Part shown: piece after piece, positions 32,491-43,645 of the stretch
How the letters are laid out: each line of letters begins with the position of its first letter
How positions within the stretch are numbered: the stretch's first letter is position 1
Assembly (NCBI GenBank): GCA_047495785.1
Contig: JBLDXI010000024.1
Location: forward strand, 3,224,001-3,288,000
Source: Lepidodermella squamata
Taxonomy: Eukaryota > Gastrotricha
Direction: 5' to 3'
Length of the DNA: 64,000 bases
Translations under genes and position numbers: made by a program
The notes under the pieces: model-generated
Told to the model about the DNA's origin: nothing
Database searches by the model: none
What the model saw: only the letters and a program-made list of their open reading frames with translations

Positions 32491-34960
32491 AACGTTTCTG
32501 TACCGACTCCAGGTCATCGATGTCCTGCAGGTTAAACGGCGAATACACGGCAGAGCAAAAGTCCAGACGAGACAGCGTATATGTCTTATACGCTCTGAAT
32601 CGGAGAGTTTTAGAAGAGAAAGACTTCCTTATCATACCGTTGATGCGATGGTATTTGGCGGCGAGAGACTGACAGTGTTCTGAAAGTGATAGTTTTGAGT
32701 CGATGATAACGCCCAGGTCCTTCACAGAGTTTACCGTCTGTAGCTCCACACCTTTGATGTCGAATTTAAACGGAAACTCGTTCTTGCCCATTTTCAGAAC
32801 CACGCATTTCTTCGAATTTACAGCCAACCCATTTGTATCGAACCAATTGATAAGCCGATTTAGGTCTTTAGGTTCGGAGCAGTCTGCGAGGCTTCGAATG
32901 ACCTTGTACAATTTTGTGTCGTCCGCAAATAATTTCATGATCGAATTCAGAATACACGAGTTCACATCCGATGGGAATATAAGGAACAGTATTGGGCCCA
33001 GGACCGAGCCCTGAGGTACCCCTGATGTCACCGGGGACCATTCCGAATTTTTCGAGTTGACAGTCACGCGAAAGAAGCGATCTGAAAGAAAGGATCTGAC
33101 CCAGTTGAGAAGCGCACCACAAAAGTTGATGTCAAGAAGCTTTGCTAATAACAACGATATCGGAACAGTGTCAAATGCCTTATAAATCAAATCAAGGTAA
33201 ATAACTACTACGTCAAGAAGCTGGTCTAGACATTTTAGCCAGTCATTTGTACAGGAAAGAAGCTGCGTCTCACAACACCTACGCGATAAGAAGCCGAATT
33301 GATTTTCTGGTAACAGGTTATTCTTGTATAGATAGTTCAACAGGTTGTCTTTCACGATGGTTTCTTGGATTTTTCATAGAATACAAGTCAGACTGACAGG
33401 CCTATAATTCCCCGCAGATGAGACATCACCGCTCCTTTTATAGATAGGTGCCACATTAGCATACTTCCACACAATAGGAATTTCACCAGTTTGAAACGAA
33501 ATTTGAAAAAGCAGACAAAGCGGAGTGCAAAGTGATCGAGCTAATTTTTTAATCAGTAGGTTGTCTACGCCTCCCACAGGCTTTTCCTTGATTCCACATG
33601 CATAATTATATACCGATTCAGCATTAAAGTCGATAGTTTGCAAGCAGTCATTGACAGTCTTAAAGTTAGATGGAGATGAGAACGATTTGTTGTTGTAGGC
33701 TTCAGCGAATTGCTTTCTAAAAACTTCAGCCTTCCCTGAGTCATCCACAATGCTAATATCGTTAGAGACAAGAGCCGGACGAGATTTGAAACGTAGAGAG
33801 AAGTAGTTATACAGATCATCAATGTCATTTGCAGAAAGCAGTTTATTCTCGTATTCTCGTCTGGCTTTACGATTTTCACAATCATACAATAAGGAGGCTT
33901 TTTTATAACGAAGATGGTCGGAGGATAATTTACCACCTGCGACCCATTGGCGATAGAGGCGACTTTTCTTGTTGGAAAGTCGCTGAATGTACGCGCTCAC
34001 CCAAGGCATCCTTCCTTTCTTACGTTTGCGAGTCTTCCGGCGCGGTACGAACAACAAAATACCACGATAGAGGGTGTGCAGAAACCGAGAGTAACACATA
34101 TCCATGGTGCAATTTGAAAACATTTCAACCCAATTTATCGACTCCACATAGTTTCCAAATTTGACGTAGTCGCATTTTCGAAAATTAAAAGCGCTTAAGA
34201 CATGCGAGTTAGTGCTCGATGAACGAAATTTCACATTAATCCTGAATCTAACAATGCTATGATCACATGTGATTGCGAGCGGTTCATCGACTTCAACACA
34301 AGATATGATATTAGGAATATTAGATATGACGAAATCTAGAATATTATCACCACGCGTGGGTTTATCAACATATTGAGTCAGATTGTTTTTTAGAAAAAAC
34401 TCGGTGAAACAAGAGTATAATAAATTGTTCGGATTTTTAAAAGTCATCCCCCCCTGAAAGTCGCACACTGGGCGAGTTGGGCGAACGATAAACAATAACC
34501 ACCCTTAAAGAAATTCCATTCAGCTGAAAAATACAAGTAACACATTCTATATAGCCATCGTATGAGAAGGTGCTGAAGATGCGAGGATTGAGAGAGTGAT
34601 GAATGAATCCGGCCGAACCGCCGCTTTTAAGAGCAACTCTATTCTGAGCAAAGGGAATATAGCCGAGATTTTCTAGTTCGTTTATACTTTTTTTATCACC
34701 TGTGAAACATGATTCAACGACAATAATAACAAGCGGAAGATCGTCACCTATTTTTTCTAACAAATTGTCAACCTTATTGTTAATTGAATTGCCATTACAA
34801 TAAAATACAGGTACAAAGGAAATCAGACGATCAGACTCAATGCATGCAGGGGCGCCAATTACCTATCTCATGAATAATTCAGAAAGTGTTAGCGAATTAC
34901 ACTCGTTGAGACCCTTGTCGAGAATTTCAAAAAAGGCTTTACCAGACGGAGCTTCGTTTT
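32487..34960 (-). mobile_element. Degraded non-LTR retrotransposon (CR1/Jockey-like LINE)
   Basis: Read on the minus strand, an apurinic endonuclease-like region (about 34800-34440, with VVESCFTGDKKS and YRSPNSPS) is followed by an N-terminal reverse transcriptase region (34495-33374) and the catalytic part (33355-32490). The latter has GVPQGSVLGPILF and the active site FADDTKLY. The frame changes near 34440-34495 and is broken by a stop near 33365, so the copy is inactive. The 5' end appears truncated or decayed beyond about 34960. No target-site duplication was identified. Confidence 0.85.
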
Positions 34961-35290
34961 TCACATGCAATCCATAGCTTTTCCAAGCATGGGTACTAAC
35001 ACTATATTTTTTGAGCGAATGCTATATTGAAAATGCTTTGCGTGAAGGAGAAACCAAATCAGATTAAAATAGTAATTACAATTACAATTATCTGTTGACT
35101 AAACCTAAGCTCAAATCATATCTGCTGAATTTTGTACATCTTTTGTTTTGTTATTATCAAACTTTGGAACGGATTGAAACATGACTGAAATTTTCTGCCA
35201 CTTTTATACCACTTGAAACTTTTTGTTATCGTGCTCTCAACTTTGGGATTTATGCACTTAAATAAATAAATAAATAAATAAACCTCCTCA
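34961..35290. other. Repeat remnants beside the retrotransposon
   Basis: A short stretch (ACTAACACTATATTTT..GAGCGAATGCTATATT, 35000-35033) resembles 17987-18020 next to palindrome A. An (AAAT)n microsatellite lies at about 35262-35283, just before the duplicated nuclear-receptor segment. Confidence 0.45.
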
Positions 35291-36380
35291 GCGTTGGCGG
35301 TCCGATTTTTTAAATTTCTAATCACCGTCAAACATTATTGATAAAGCGATAATGGAACTAGATATTTTATTGGACTCAGCAATCAGCCGTCGATAGACAA
35401 CAAATGATTTTCTTATTAAGGCTGTTTTCATACGGTAAATATTTAGCCGGTGAAGCCGGTTCAACCCCAAGATGAGAGGTGAAACGCGTGAAGTGCTGAT
35501 GGAAGTCCTTGTACAACGTGCTCGCCACGCTTGATGTGAAGTCACAATGTAGCGGGCAATGGAGGGGCAGACCCCAGCGTTCATTAACGCAAGTTCGAGT
35601 TGTGTTACTGAGAAAGTCGAGAAGCTTATAAAACATGGCCATTCGCTGCTCGGAAGCCGGTTGTCTGGACATGTAATGGTATAGGGCCATCTCATAGCGG
35701 GAACGAATTACTTGCAACTGTTTACGATCACTCACATTGACAACGTCTTAAAAATCAATTGCAAATTAATGAATTTATTTTGTGGTCCAAGAAAAAATAC
35801 CTGGATTCAAGCAGACCACGGCACACATGAGGGCGAATTCTTGAAGGTTGCTAATCAAGCTGGTCACTCGATTGCCCGCAGCACAAAGATAATTTTCCAG
35901 TAAGTAATGCTTCGCCGTTCGCTGGCCAACTAAATGCCAAGCGAAGTTGCGGTCAAGGGACATGTTATTCGGCAATTGATGCTCAACATCAAACTGCAGC
36001 GACATCTGCGCAATTAAAACAGGGAAGAAGGCATTAGCGAAAAGCACAACGCGATCTTGCATGTTGATCATACTGGTACCAGGTAATTGGTTCATGAACT
36101 GGCTTATCGCTGTAATGTAAACATTAAACGATTCACATCTCTGGTAAACCAAATCCCTCTCAGCGGAGGCAGTATCTGGTAGGTTGGTGGGTACGACGAT
36201 TTTGAAGTCAGAAATCGGAGCCAATCTAACAGCAGCCTCAGAAACTCGATCCAGAAGCCATTGCGAGGCTGAGAAATCGCTATTACCAAGCAAGCCATCG
36301 ATAGAAGTACATGGGACTAAGCTAACGTTCAAAGAGCTGCATGCTTTAGGATGGCTGATGATATCATCAAGATATGAAAA
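35291..36380. repeat. Segmental duplication, copy 2 (parental) of the nuclear-receptor 3' half
   Basis: Counterpart of 28526-29590, in the same orientation. This copy includes the extra bases encoding the hinge between HPKAC and QWLLDRV that copy 1 has lost, so it is the ancestral form. Confidence 0.85.
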
Positions 36381-37343
36381 CTTTAGGTTGAAAGTTTCTT
36401 CCGTAATATCAAGGAAATCATCGTCAGCTGCCGTAGACCCGGAAGAGGAGACAAAACTACTTCGCGGTTTTGGCGAATCTTCGCGATTCGAACGAAATGA
36501 AGCTGGAATACTTGTTAAGGAACCTTGTTTGCTAGTATTCTGGGCTACATGGTTTCGATTACGTCGAAAAACCGGTTGATCGAGCACGGAATTCTCTCGA
36601 GCTAGCTGGCGAACTTTTTCCTCGATATCGTGCCGCATTTCCAAGGTCATTCTGCCCATGGAAACGTCTGTAAGTGACATTCCAGCATCGATGCAGCGCT
36701 GTAAGCGGCACTTCCGGCAGTTTGAAGATCCAGGGCACATTTCATTATCTTTGCCCTGCTTTTTACACTTGTATTCAATACGGAATTCACCCTGCATCGA
36801 TCGACGGTAGAACCCCTTACAGCCTTCGCAAGATATGACGCCGTAGTGGTAGCCGGTACTCGAAATTCCGCAGATGACGCATGGAATTTTTGTGAAATCG
36901 AATTTAGAGGATGACAGGCCCTGATCCGTTTTGTTCCTCCTCCTTCTCATGGCTTTAGGCCGATCAGGAACAGGGCTTGGATTAGAACTATCTGTGATAA
37001 AGTGCTTGCAAGCCTGGAATTTGCAGTAGCGACAGTCCTTTGAAACACCTGGGTTGAAGTTGTTGCCTTTGCAGCCGCAAGAGCAGACAAATCGGTCCCC
37101 GGTTTTGATATGCCGGTTGTAGTAGCGCTATAGAAATGAAAATTGCGGATAAAACCAACTTTGAAGTCGTTTTTATACCCGGCAAGATTCGCAAAGTATC
37201 ACGAGACTTGGGGCAAGGGGCTTGCTGCCTGCTGGGACCTTCCGCTTTGCTGCTTCAACTTGCTTACAGCAAACCATGCAATTGAAAGAGGCATTTTGAG
37301 CTTTATTGTTGATATGGATTTGTTTGGATACAAGTTGTGACAT
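35376..37343 (-). CDS. Nuclear hormone receptor with two DNA-binding domains
   Basis: Three exons: 37343-37179, 37127-35801 and 35746-35376, all in phase, give 620 residues. The first DBD is divergent and split by intron 1. CMVC (22-25) and LCESCR (50-55) form a first finger with an enlarged loop, and RYYNRHI follows directly, as KGFFRR would. A second finger has CSCGC and DCRYCKFQAC (70-95). A second, conventional DBD begins near residue 137 with PCVICG, GYHYG and P-box CEGCKGFYRRS, then NCRKCRLQRC and MSLTDVSMGRM. A Ser-rich hinge and a ligand-binding domain (about 300-620) follow. Receptors with two DBDs are known in flatworms, molluscs and some arthropods. The first finger has clearly changed spacing, so DNA binding by it is uncertain. 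The receptor acts in the nucleus as a ligand-regulated transcription factor. Confidence 0.75.
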
Positions 37344-37951
37344 TCGGCTAATTGCTACACAGCAATTTAAGAATCTACCCTAATTCTTGAGCATGAGACG
37401 AACTCTCGCAAAACTCGTGACTTTTTTCTCAGACCCACGCCGGTTGAGATAAGGTAACGATAATTGCAAGGGTAACCCGCCCCAAAGTTGTTTGTTTCGT
37501 GAGTACGATAAAGAGCTCGCAGCTGCGCAATGAATCATATGAGGTCAACTTATTGTCAATAGGGTGTCCAGAGTGGAAAACATGTCTAGAGTGACTAAAT
37601 TATCTCTCAATTGTTAGGCGTGAAACCTTTGGGTTGATCCCATACGCCTCAAAAGGCAGGAAACAGGAAAACCTAGTGTCTCACTGGAAATTCTGCGAGC
37701 TATCGAAAGGAGTGCTTATATGAGAATAACGATGTAGAGAAAATGAGACCGTCATCTGGAACACCGGTGGTGGTGTCTGGCGATTTATACTAGAAACAAT
37801 AGTTTTTCGATTGTGACTCATAGTAGAACCATTATGCAAGTTATCAAAGTTAATCTTGTGGATGGTCTCAAATAATCTTCAGATTTCAGATTTTAAACTA
37901 TAACTAACATCAATTTATTTCAAAACTTTCATATAACGTAATGTATCGTAA
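37344..37951. other. Intergenic region, promoter side of the two-DBD receptor
   Basis: About 600 bases between the two receptor genes, both on the minus strand. GATAA motifs occur (near 37450 and 37510). No coding sequence was seen. Confidence 0.4.
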
Positions 37952-39602
37952 TCAGCTTTGCGTTTGACAATTTGGGGAGGTTAAGCAACACTTGATACGC
38001 TCACCATTCTCATTTTCATACGGCAAATAAATAGTTTGCTTCGGATGCAAAGCGTCATAGCGAGGCGTAAATCGTGTAAAATTCAAATGAAAATCTTTAT
38101 AAAGTGAACTGGCTGCATTTGCCGCAAAGCGGCAATGCAGTGGACAATGAGCCGGCAGGCCCCACTTATTGAATTTGCTAACACGGGTGGCGCTCTGAAG
38201 AAACAGAATCAATTTCTGGATAGCGGCCAATCGGACGTTTGCACGAGGCTGCTGTATAACGGAATGGTAGAGAGCCATTTCGTACCGAGCTCGAATTTCT
38301 CGAAGCTTCGCAACATCGTCCTCGCTTGCATTTTCTGCCGAATAAATTGGGATGTTTTAATCAAAAATCGATATTATGTTAGTAAAAATTCAAGAAAGAA
38401 AGCAAAATGAAGGTTCATGTTGTACTCAATTTTAATTTGATCGACTCTATCTCGATCGAATCTGAACTCTCACCTGGATTAAAGTAGACAATAGCGCAAA
38501 CCAGAGCGAATTCTTGTAGATTGCTGACCGAGTTCATCACCAAATGACCAGCCTCCATAAAATAGCTCTCCATAGCAATATGCTCCCCCTCGACACAACT
38601 AGCAACCAAACGCCAAGCTGTCTCTCGATCCAAAGACATCGTATTCGGTTGCTTCAGCTGCGCGTCAAATTGAAGGGACAACTGCGCGACAAGAAGAGGG
38701 AAAAAAGCATTGGTAAACATGACAACTCGGTTTTGAATATCAATGCCACTGCCTCCAGGTAGGCAGCTAATAAAGTTACTAATGGCGGTTACATAAACAT
38801 CGAATGAATCCGAACGTTGGTAAATGTAAGAACGTCCAGCGGCTTTAGCATCCTTCCAGTATTCTGGGATAACGATTCGGATGTTCGATATTGGCGTCAA
38901 TTTAGCTGCGGCTTCTGCTATTCGCTCAGTCAACCACTGAGAGGCTCGGTAGTCGCTGTTGTTCAGCAGACCATTGATAGGGGTAGCTGGCACTAGAGCT
39001 CCATCCAATGATGAGCTAACATCAGGCTGACTCAACGAGTCGTCAAATAATGGTTGGCTATCATCATTCAGAATTTCATCGATGTCATCAGCGTCGAGAA
39101 AAATGCTATCGTCATCGTTAGAATTTTCGAATTGGGAATTTTCGGCTGAAGGCTGAAAGCTGGACGTTGATGGGTTAGTCTTAGTATTACCACGGCGCAA
39201 CTTTGGCTGGGCGACTTTTTCTTCCGCCATCAGTTTAACCATTTGCTCCATTTCTAGACGGAAAGCGGCTGACATTCGGCCCATAGTAACCGTTGTCAAG
39301 GACATGCCCGCCTCGACGCATCGCTCGAGTCTGCACTTTCGGCAGTTGGACTTCCGCGGGCATTTATCCGGGGCGATAATGCGCTTGCATCGGTAGGTTA
39401 GGCGATATTTTCCTCGCATTGACCGGCGGAAGAAGCCCTTGCAACCCTCGCAAGAAACGACTCCGTAATGGTACCCGCTGCTGGATGCCCCGCACACATC
39501 GCAAGGTATGGCTGAGAAATCAAACTTTGACGGTTGCTTTTTCCCGGATGAAACCGAGTTGACAGGTGAAGAAATGCCAGAATCTGCATCGCATGTGTCC
39601 AT
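37952..39602 (-). CDS. Nuclear hormone receptor, single DBD
   Basis: Two exons, 39602-38474 and 38334-37952, give 503 residues from the ATG in MDTCDADSG. An acceptor (TTTTGCAG) about 30 bases upstream suggests a further 5' exon or a trans-spliced leader. The DBD (34-100) has PCDVCG, GYHYG, P-box [11 protein letters not shown] and [11 protein letters not shown], followed by [13 protein letters not shown]. The ligand-binding domain parallels that of the two-DBD receptor throughout (SLQFD, NPG splice junction, GLP.HCPLHC), and the last intron has the same position and phase, so the two arose by tandem duplication. This copy lacks the extra N-terminal DBD. It is expected to bind DNA as a transcription factor; the ligand is unknown. 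Confidence 0.85.
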
Positions 39603-39858
39603 TTCTACGTCTATTTCTGATGTTTTCGCTGCAAAATTAGCGAAGAATACGCTTATCAACCTCGTCACATGACTTGAGACATGCCGTCTATTAGCCAAAT
39701 AGCGATAAGAGAGCGGTAAAGGTTACAGCTGATAAGGGAAACGGTCGCCGTTGAATCATTGAAACTTTCTGGAAGGATCGTGTAGTTTTATCTAATCTCA
39801 GGACTTTTTATTTGAGTGGCGGTTTTGAACCAGCGCCAGTTTTAGCAATAACTTTATC
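39603..39858. promoter_or_regulatory. Divergent promoter region between receptor and ankyrin gene
   Basis: About 256 bases separate the start codons of two genes on opposite strands. The region includes a likely splice acceptor for the receptor near 39630 and GATAA motifs (39708, 39732). Confidence 0.35.
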
Positions 39859-40671
39859 ATGGAGACGCGAGCAAGGTCATTTGAAAAGCTGAGGCTTTAT
39901 TTTAGAGACTTCCTACAAAGAGCTTTAACTGATGAAGATGCTGCTTCACTGGTTAAGAGCAACAAGGAGCTCATCCGTCAGTACAACTTCCAGAATTATC
40001 TGCTTGCAGTGGCAGCCAATCGCATTGATTGTGCCAAATTTTTGGTGGATGACCTTGAAGCAAGCATTGATGCAAAAGTCGCGATTGATATTCATTGGAG
40101 ACGTGAGTATTGTATTCTGCATTGGACTTGCGTTCGGGGATCGTGTGAAGTTGCCGCATTTTTGTTAAAAGAGAAACGCGTTAAATACGATGGCATCAAG
40201 CATGATTTCGGTGGAGATTATGTTCATCTTGCAGCATGGTATGGTCAAATTGACCTAATGAAAGTGTTCAGAGAACATGATAAGGAATGTTTTGAAAAAA
40301 CGATCAAAGCTAACAACAATCAAAACAGCTCTAAACATCGATCAGCCCTTCTGGCAGCTGCAACCAAAGGAGAGAAGGAAACTGTCAAGTATTTGATAGA
40401 TCTGTTTGAAGAGATAGGCTTGAAACCAGCTGAATGTCTTGATGAATCAAATGGCTTCTCAGCTTTGCACATCGCTGCTGTCAAAGGTTACGGCGACATT
40501 GTTACGGTTCTGAAGGACAAAATACCTCAAGGAAAGGCCAGCAAATCTATCAAAGGCAGCTACTTGGGTAGCAGAACACCAGGTCAGCTAGCCTATCTAC
40601 GTTGCCATACCGACGTTGTTGAAGCCTTAGGAGAGCTAGAAATGCATGGCGATTTGGATGACGAACCATAG
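39859..40671 (+). CDS. Intronless ankyrin-repeat protein
   Basis: One open frame of 270 residues from ATG. Degenerate ankyrin units run from about residue 45 to 245: LLAVAANRIDCAKFLVDD, ILHWTCVRGSCEVAAFLLK, VHLAAWYGQIDLMKVF, ALLAAATKGEKETVKYLID and ALHIAAVKGYGDIVTVLK. The short acidic tail reads DLDDEP. There is no signal peptide or membrane segment. No intron is present although most neighbours are intron-rich, so a retrocopy or an acquired gene is possible. The function is protein binding, with no partner visible. Confidence 0.72.
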   Translation: METRARSFEKLRLYFRDFLQRALTDEDAASLVKSNKELIRQYNFQNYLLAVAANRIDCAKFLVDDLEASIDAKVAIDIHWRREYCILHWTCVRGSCEVAAFLLKEKRVKYDGIKHDFGGDYVHLAAWYGQIDLMKVFREHDKECFEKTIKANNNQNSSKHRSALLAAATKGEKETVKYLIDLFEEIGLKPAECLDESNGFSALHIAAVKGYGDIVTVLKDKIPQGKASKSIKGSYLGSRTPGQLAYLRCHTDVVEALGELEMHGDLDDEP

Positions 40672-40740
40672 AGCGAAGTAGGGCCGCGGAACTGCTGGGG
40701 ATCACAAAAATCGACATAAGGGTCCCCCCTTTGGTCATTG

Positions 40741-41822
40741 AATGAGCTCACCGTACGGACCGATGGAACTGGTAGGGATGATCCCTACCATCCCTAGCGG
40801 TACTTCGCTCTCTGTGACGAACGTCAGTTTGAAGCTTGGAATCAATTCCTGGTAAATATATACGCCATCCAGACTGGCTACTTTGTATTCCATCCAGAAC
40901 GTGGTGCTGTGGCCAACAAGTGTACTGGCATTTTGCAATGGGATCCAAACAAATTAGCAGCAGAGAGGCGTAGAAATTATATCATTTCGAGATATGATTC
41001 TCGAGAGCGAATGCAAGTGATCATTCGGACAGCTATCATTGCGATAAATGCAACTGTGGAAGGATTTTATTTGGAAATGCAGCGTGAACTGATTAGCCGA
41101 GTAGACAAAAAGATCGTAGAATCGAAGACAACTGATGAATTCCGTGACGTGAATTGAGAGAATTCTGTAACCCTCGGTTGGACAATTTTCTTCATAACTT
41201 GACGTGGGGGAAAAATATTGGCCAGCAGCTAAGTAAACTTCGCCTCGAATTTTCGATTGTTTTGAAAGGACGGAAGATATTATATAGTCTCTCAAATAAT
41301 TGCAAGAAAACACTCGGAGATTTATCTACAATGTATTTCGCAATGCGATGCATATTTGGGCAAAGAAACCCAGATTACACGAAGAACAATACCTTAATTG
41401 AATTGAAAAAGGATTTCACTGAGCGCCAATTCAGTATGAACAAGGGAGTTGCAGATTACTTCAACTATATTCTGAACGGGCTAAGAAATTATAATAGAAC
41501 GATCGGTTTCGATATAGAGTTTACCGATTACATTAACTGCTTGTTATTTTTTCGAGACCTCGCTTGGGCTGTTCACGCTGCTACTATGGTTGCGCTTGGT
41601 GATTGGACGGTTGAAAATGCGAAAAGAGTCGCTCAGAGCTATGAGCTTGAAGTTATGGGGGAATGGACTATTCCTGGTGTTCCATTTCCACTATTTTATA
41701 ATGATGTTTGGATGGAATACGCTTACGGCTGTCCGTCATTGGCGAAATCGATAGACGGGTCAAATAACAACTCTGCTGAAACCTCAAGCAAAAAGCGAAA
41801 ATTAAGCTCTGAAACAAGCTGA
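40741..41822 (+). pseudogene. Unrecognised intronless gene broken by a frameshift
   Basis: Two long frames overlap: one open from about 40797 to 41157 and one from 41154 to 41822. The second continues the first with a one-base shift and no plausible intron between. The lower part encodes about 220 residues with a hydrophobic-aromatic segment (YINCLLFFRDLAWAVHA) and a basic nuclear-localisation-like tail (SSKKRKLSS). Upstream, an ATG at 40743 reads SSPYGPMEL and meets a small palindrome (GGTAGGGATGATCCCTACC, 40771-40789) with a stop just after it in the continuing frame. I recognise no family. It may be a pseudogene, a gene with sequencing errors, or one using frameshifting. Like its ankyrin neighbour it is intronless. 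Confidence 0.5.
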
Positions 41823-42160
41823 GAGCAGCAGCGATATTGTTCTATGGCCGCAATTATAGTCGTAATTATTGCAGTGGATTAATTCTTGAACAATTCTTGA
41901 CAAGCTGGATAGCTTTATAAAAATATATGTAATACATACAAGACAAAATCAAGGCTAATTTTTATTCTTAATAATGTCCTAAATAATTGATTTGTCCATG
42001 ATTAGGCTTTGGTGTCAGGCTCGGCCTTATAGGGACTTCTCTGCATTTCATCGAAAAATGATTAGTAAAGATATTAATATAGCCTGATTTGAAATGGGTT
42101 TCCGTAATGATGAATTTCATTCAATCATTGGGGATATTTCGTTGAGGTTGTTCGTCACGT
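41823..42160. other. Intergenic region beside the hAT-like element
   Basis: AT-rich, with an AATAAA on the minus strand near 41960 that would suit the unresolved minus-strand gene below. No other coding sequence was seen. Confidence 0.35.
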
Positions 42161-43578
42161 CGCATGACTAGAGATGTTCCGGTTCCATTTTTTTCCAGCT
42201 TCAAAAACCGCCGGTTAACCGCCGGTTCGCGTTTTGGCTATATATAGCTGAACCAGCAGAATTTTGTGTTTTCCACCGTAGATATTCCAAGTTTTCACTG
42301 TATGTGTTACAGCTGCATTATTCAGTGCATTATTCAGTTCTGTCACTATTAGCTTAGATTTAATTAATGGAGGTGACCATGTGGGCAGAAAAAGTTAAGA
42401 ATATTTTTTTTGAAAAATTAGATTTTTCGATCATTTTAACCGTCAATTCCTTTTCACCAATGATTGCCACAACAAAACTAACGCTGCCATTCGATTCCTC
42501 GTGAAATTTTGGTCTAGACGATGTATTACAAAAGGTATTTGAGAAAAAAATAAAATTCAGAGCATCTCGGCAATAAAGCAATAAAATAATTTATGACCCC
42601 CAATTATCTCGATAACCATGATTGCTATAAAAATTCTGAAAAAAGATTCAGAGTCCCCGACCCAAATTCATCCCTGCGGGGTTTCTAATGGGGATTTCGA
42701 CATGAAAGGAAGCGGTTTTGCCGTTCTTCTTTGAAAATATGAATACAAAGACAATTTCTGCTAGCTTACTTGGGATCGGAAGTAACACTGATTTTACGAT
42801 ATCTCGAGATCCAATTGTCCGACAATGTTAAAAACGTGTAGTCCGGGGTAGAATTTCACGCTGAAGACGCTGGGACCGTTTGTTTCTTGGTCTGAGCAAC
42901 GGATTATCGAGTATCGATTATCGATTATCGGTTATTGATTATGAATGATGGAATTCCATAGTAACAGCGGAACCCGCGGTTAACCGCCGGTTAAACCGAA
43001 AAAACCGGGTTACACCTCAGAAAGTTTGGAACCGAACCGAACCGAACCGGACAGATTAAAAATGGAACCGGAACATCTCTACGCATAACCTTACCAATCT
43101 CTTTCAGCATTTCTGTGAATCCCGCTCTCATAAGATGAAAGGATTGAGGAGACAATCGAAATACATTTTTCTGTTGTAGGCTCATTTTAATTCTTTTTCC
43201 CGGAAAAGAAGAACGAACGCAATTCTGCAGGAAGCCATCAATAAAACGCGAAGAGTATTCAAAATCGAAACCTTTGCAAATCGAGTGCAAGATTGTTTAG
43301 CTCTGAGGTTTGAGATTCGAAGAGCTTCGAAATCAAATTTACAAGAGTCATATCAAATGGCCACCAATCATCAATCGGTTCTTTTCCGGTCTTGTCGAAC
43401 GCCTTTCCCTTTACTAGAAAAGCTAAATATGAGTCTGTGGAACTTGCTTGGAAATTCAATATCGATTTTGTGTTTTTGTAAGTGCATTATGTATTATGTA
43501 TTATGTGTTTCTCGTTGTGCCAAAAATCATGCATATGCGATGAAGGTACTTAAATTATTTACAATTTTCGAACTTCAT
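42030..43578 (-). CDS. Possible small minus-strand gene, structure unresolved
   Basis: Two adjacent minus-strand open stretches (about 43446-43262 and 43284-43105) have protein-like composition: FLVKGKAFDKTGKEPIDDWWPFD and then FSYSSRFIDGFLQN-like sequence leading to MLKEIG, ended by a GTAAGG donor at about 43100. A hAT-like transposon would lie inside that intron. A matching acceptor near 42058 adds only EKSL and a stop, with AATAAA near 41960. The two main stretches differ in frame, and I could not find a clean intron joining them, so the gene may be decayed. No family is recognised. Confidence 0.25.
42169..43081. mobile_element. Non-autonomous hAT-like DNA transposon
   Basis: A 913-base element bounded by terminal inverted repeats TAGAGATGTTCCGGTTCC... 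of 24 bases, perfect at both ends. Flanking 8-base sequences CGCATGAC (42161-42168) and CGCATAAC (43082-43089) match at seven of eight positions, as expected of a hAT target-site duplication. The TAGRG-type terminus also fits hAT. Subterminal GAACCGGTT-like and ACCGCCGGTTAAC motifs are repeated near both ends. No transposase frame is present. Confidence 0.82.
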
Positions 43579-43645
43579 CGCATCTGGCGCCAAAATTTCA
43601 ATTTTCCTCTGAATTTTGATCGCTCAGAAAAATTGAAGATAAAGA

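Noticed and set aside
42169-43081. Tc1/mariner-type element with TA duplication
   Set aside because: TA is present at both ends, but the ends extended to TAGAGATG with an outer 8-base near-perfect duplication fit hAT better.
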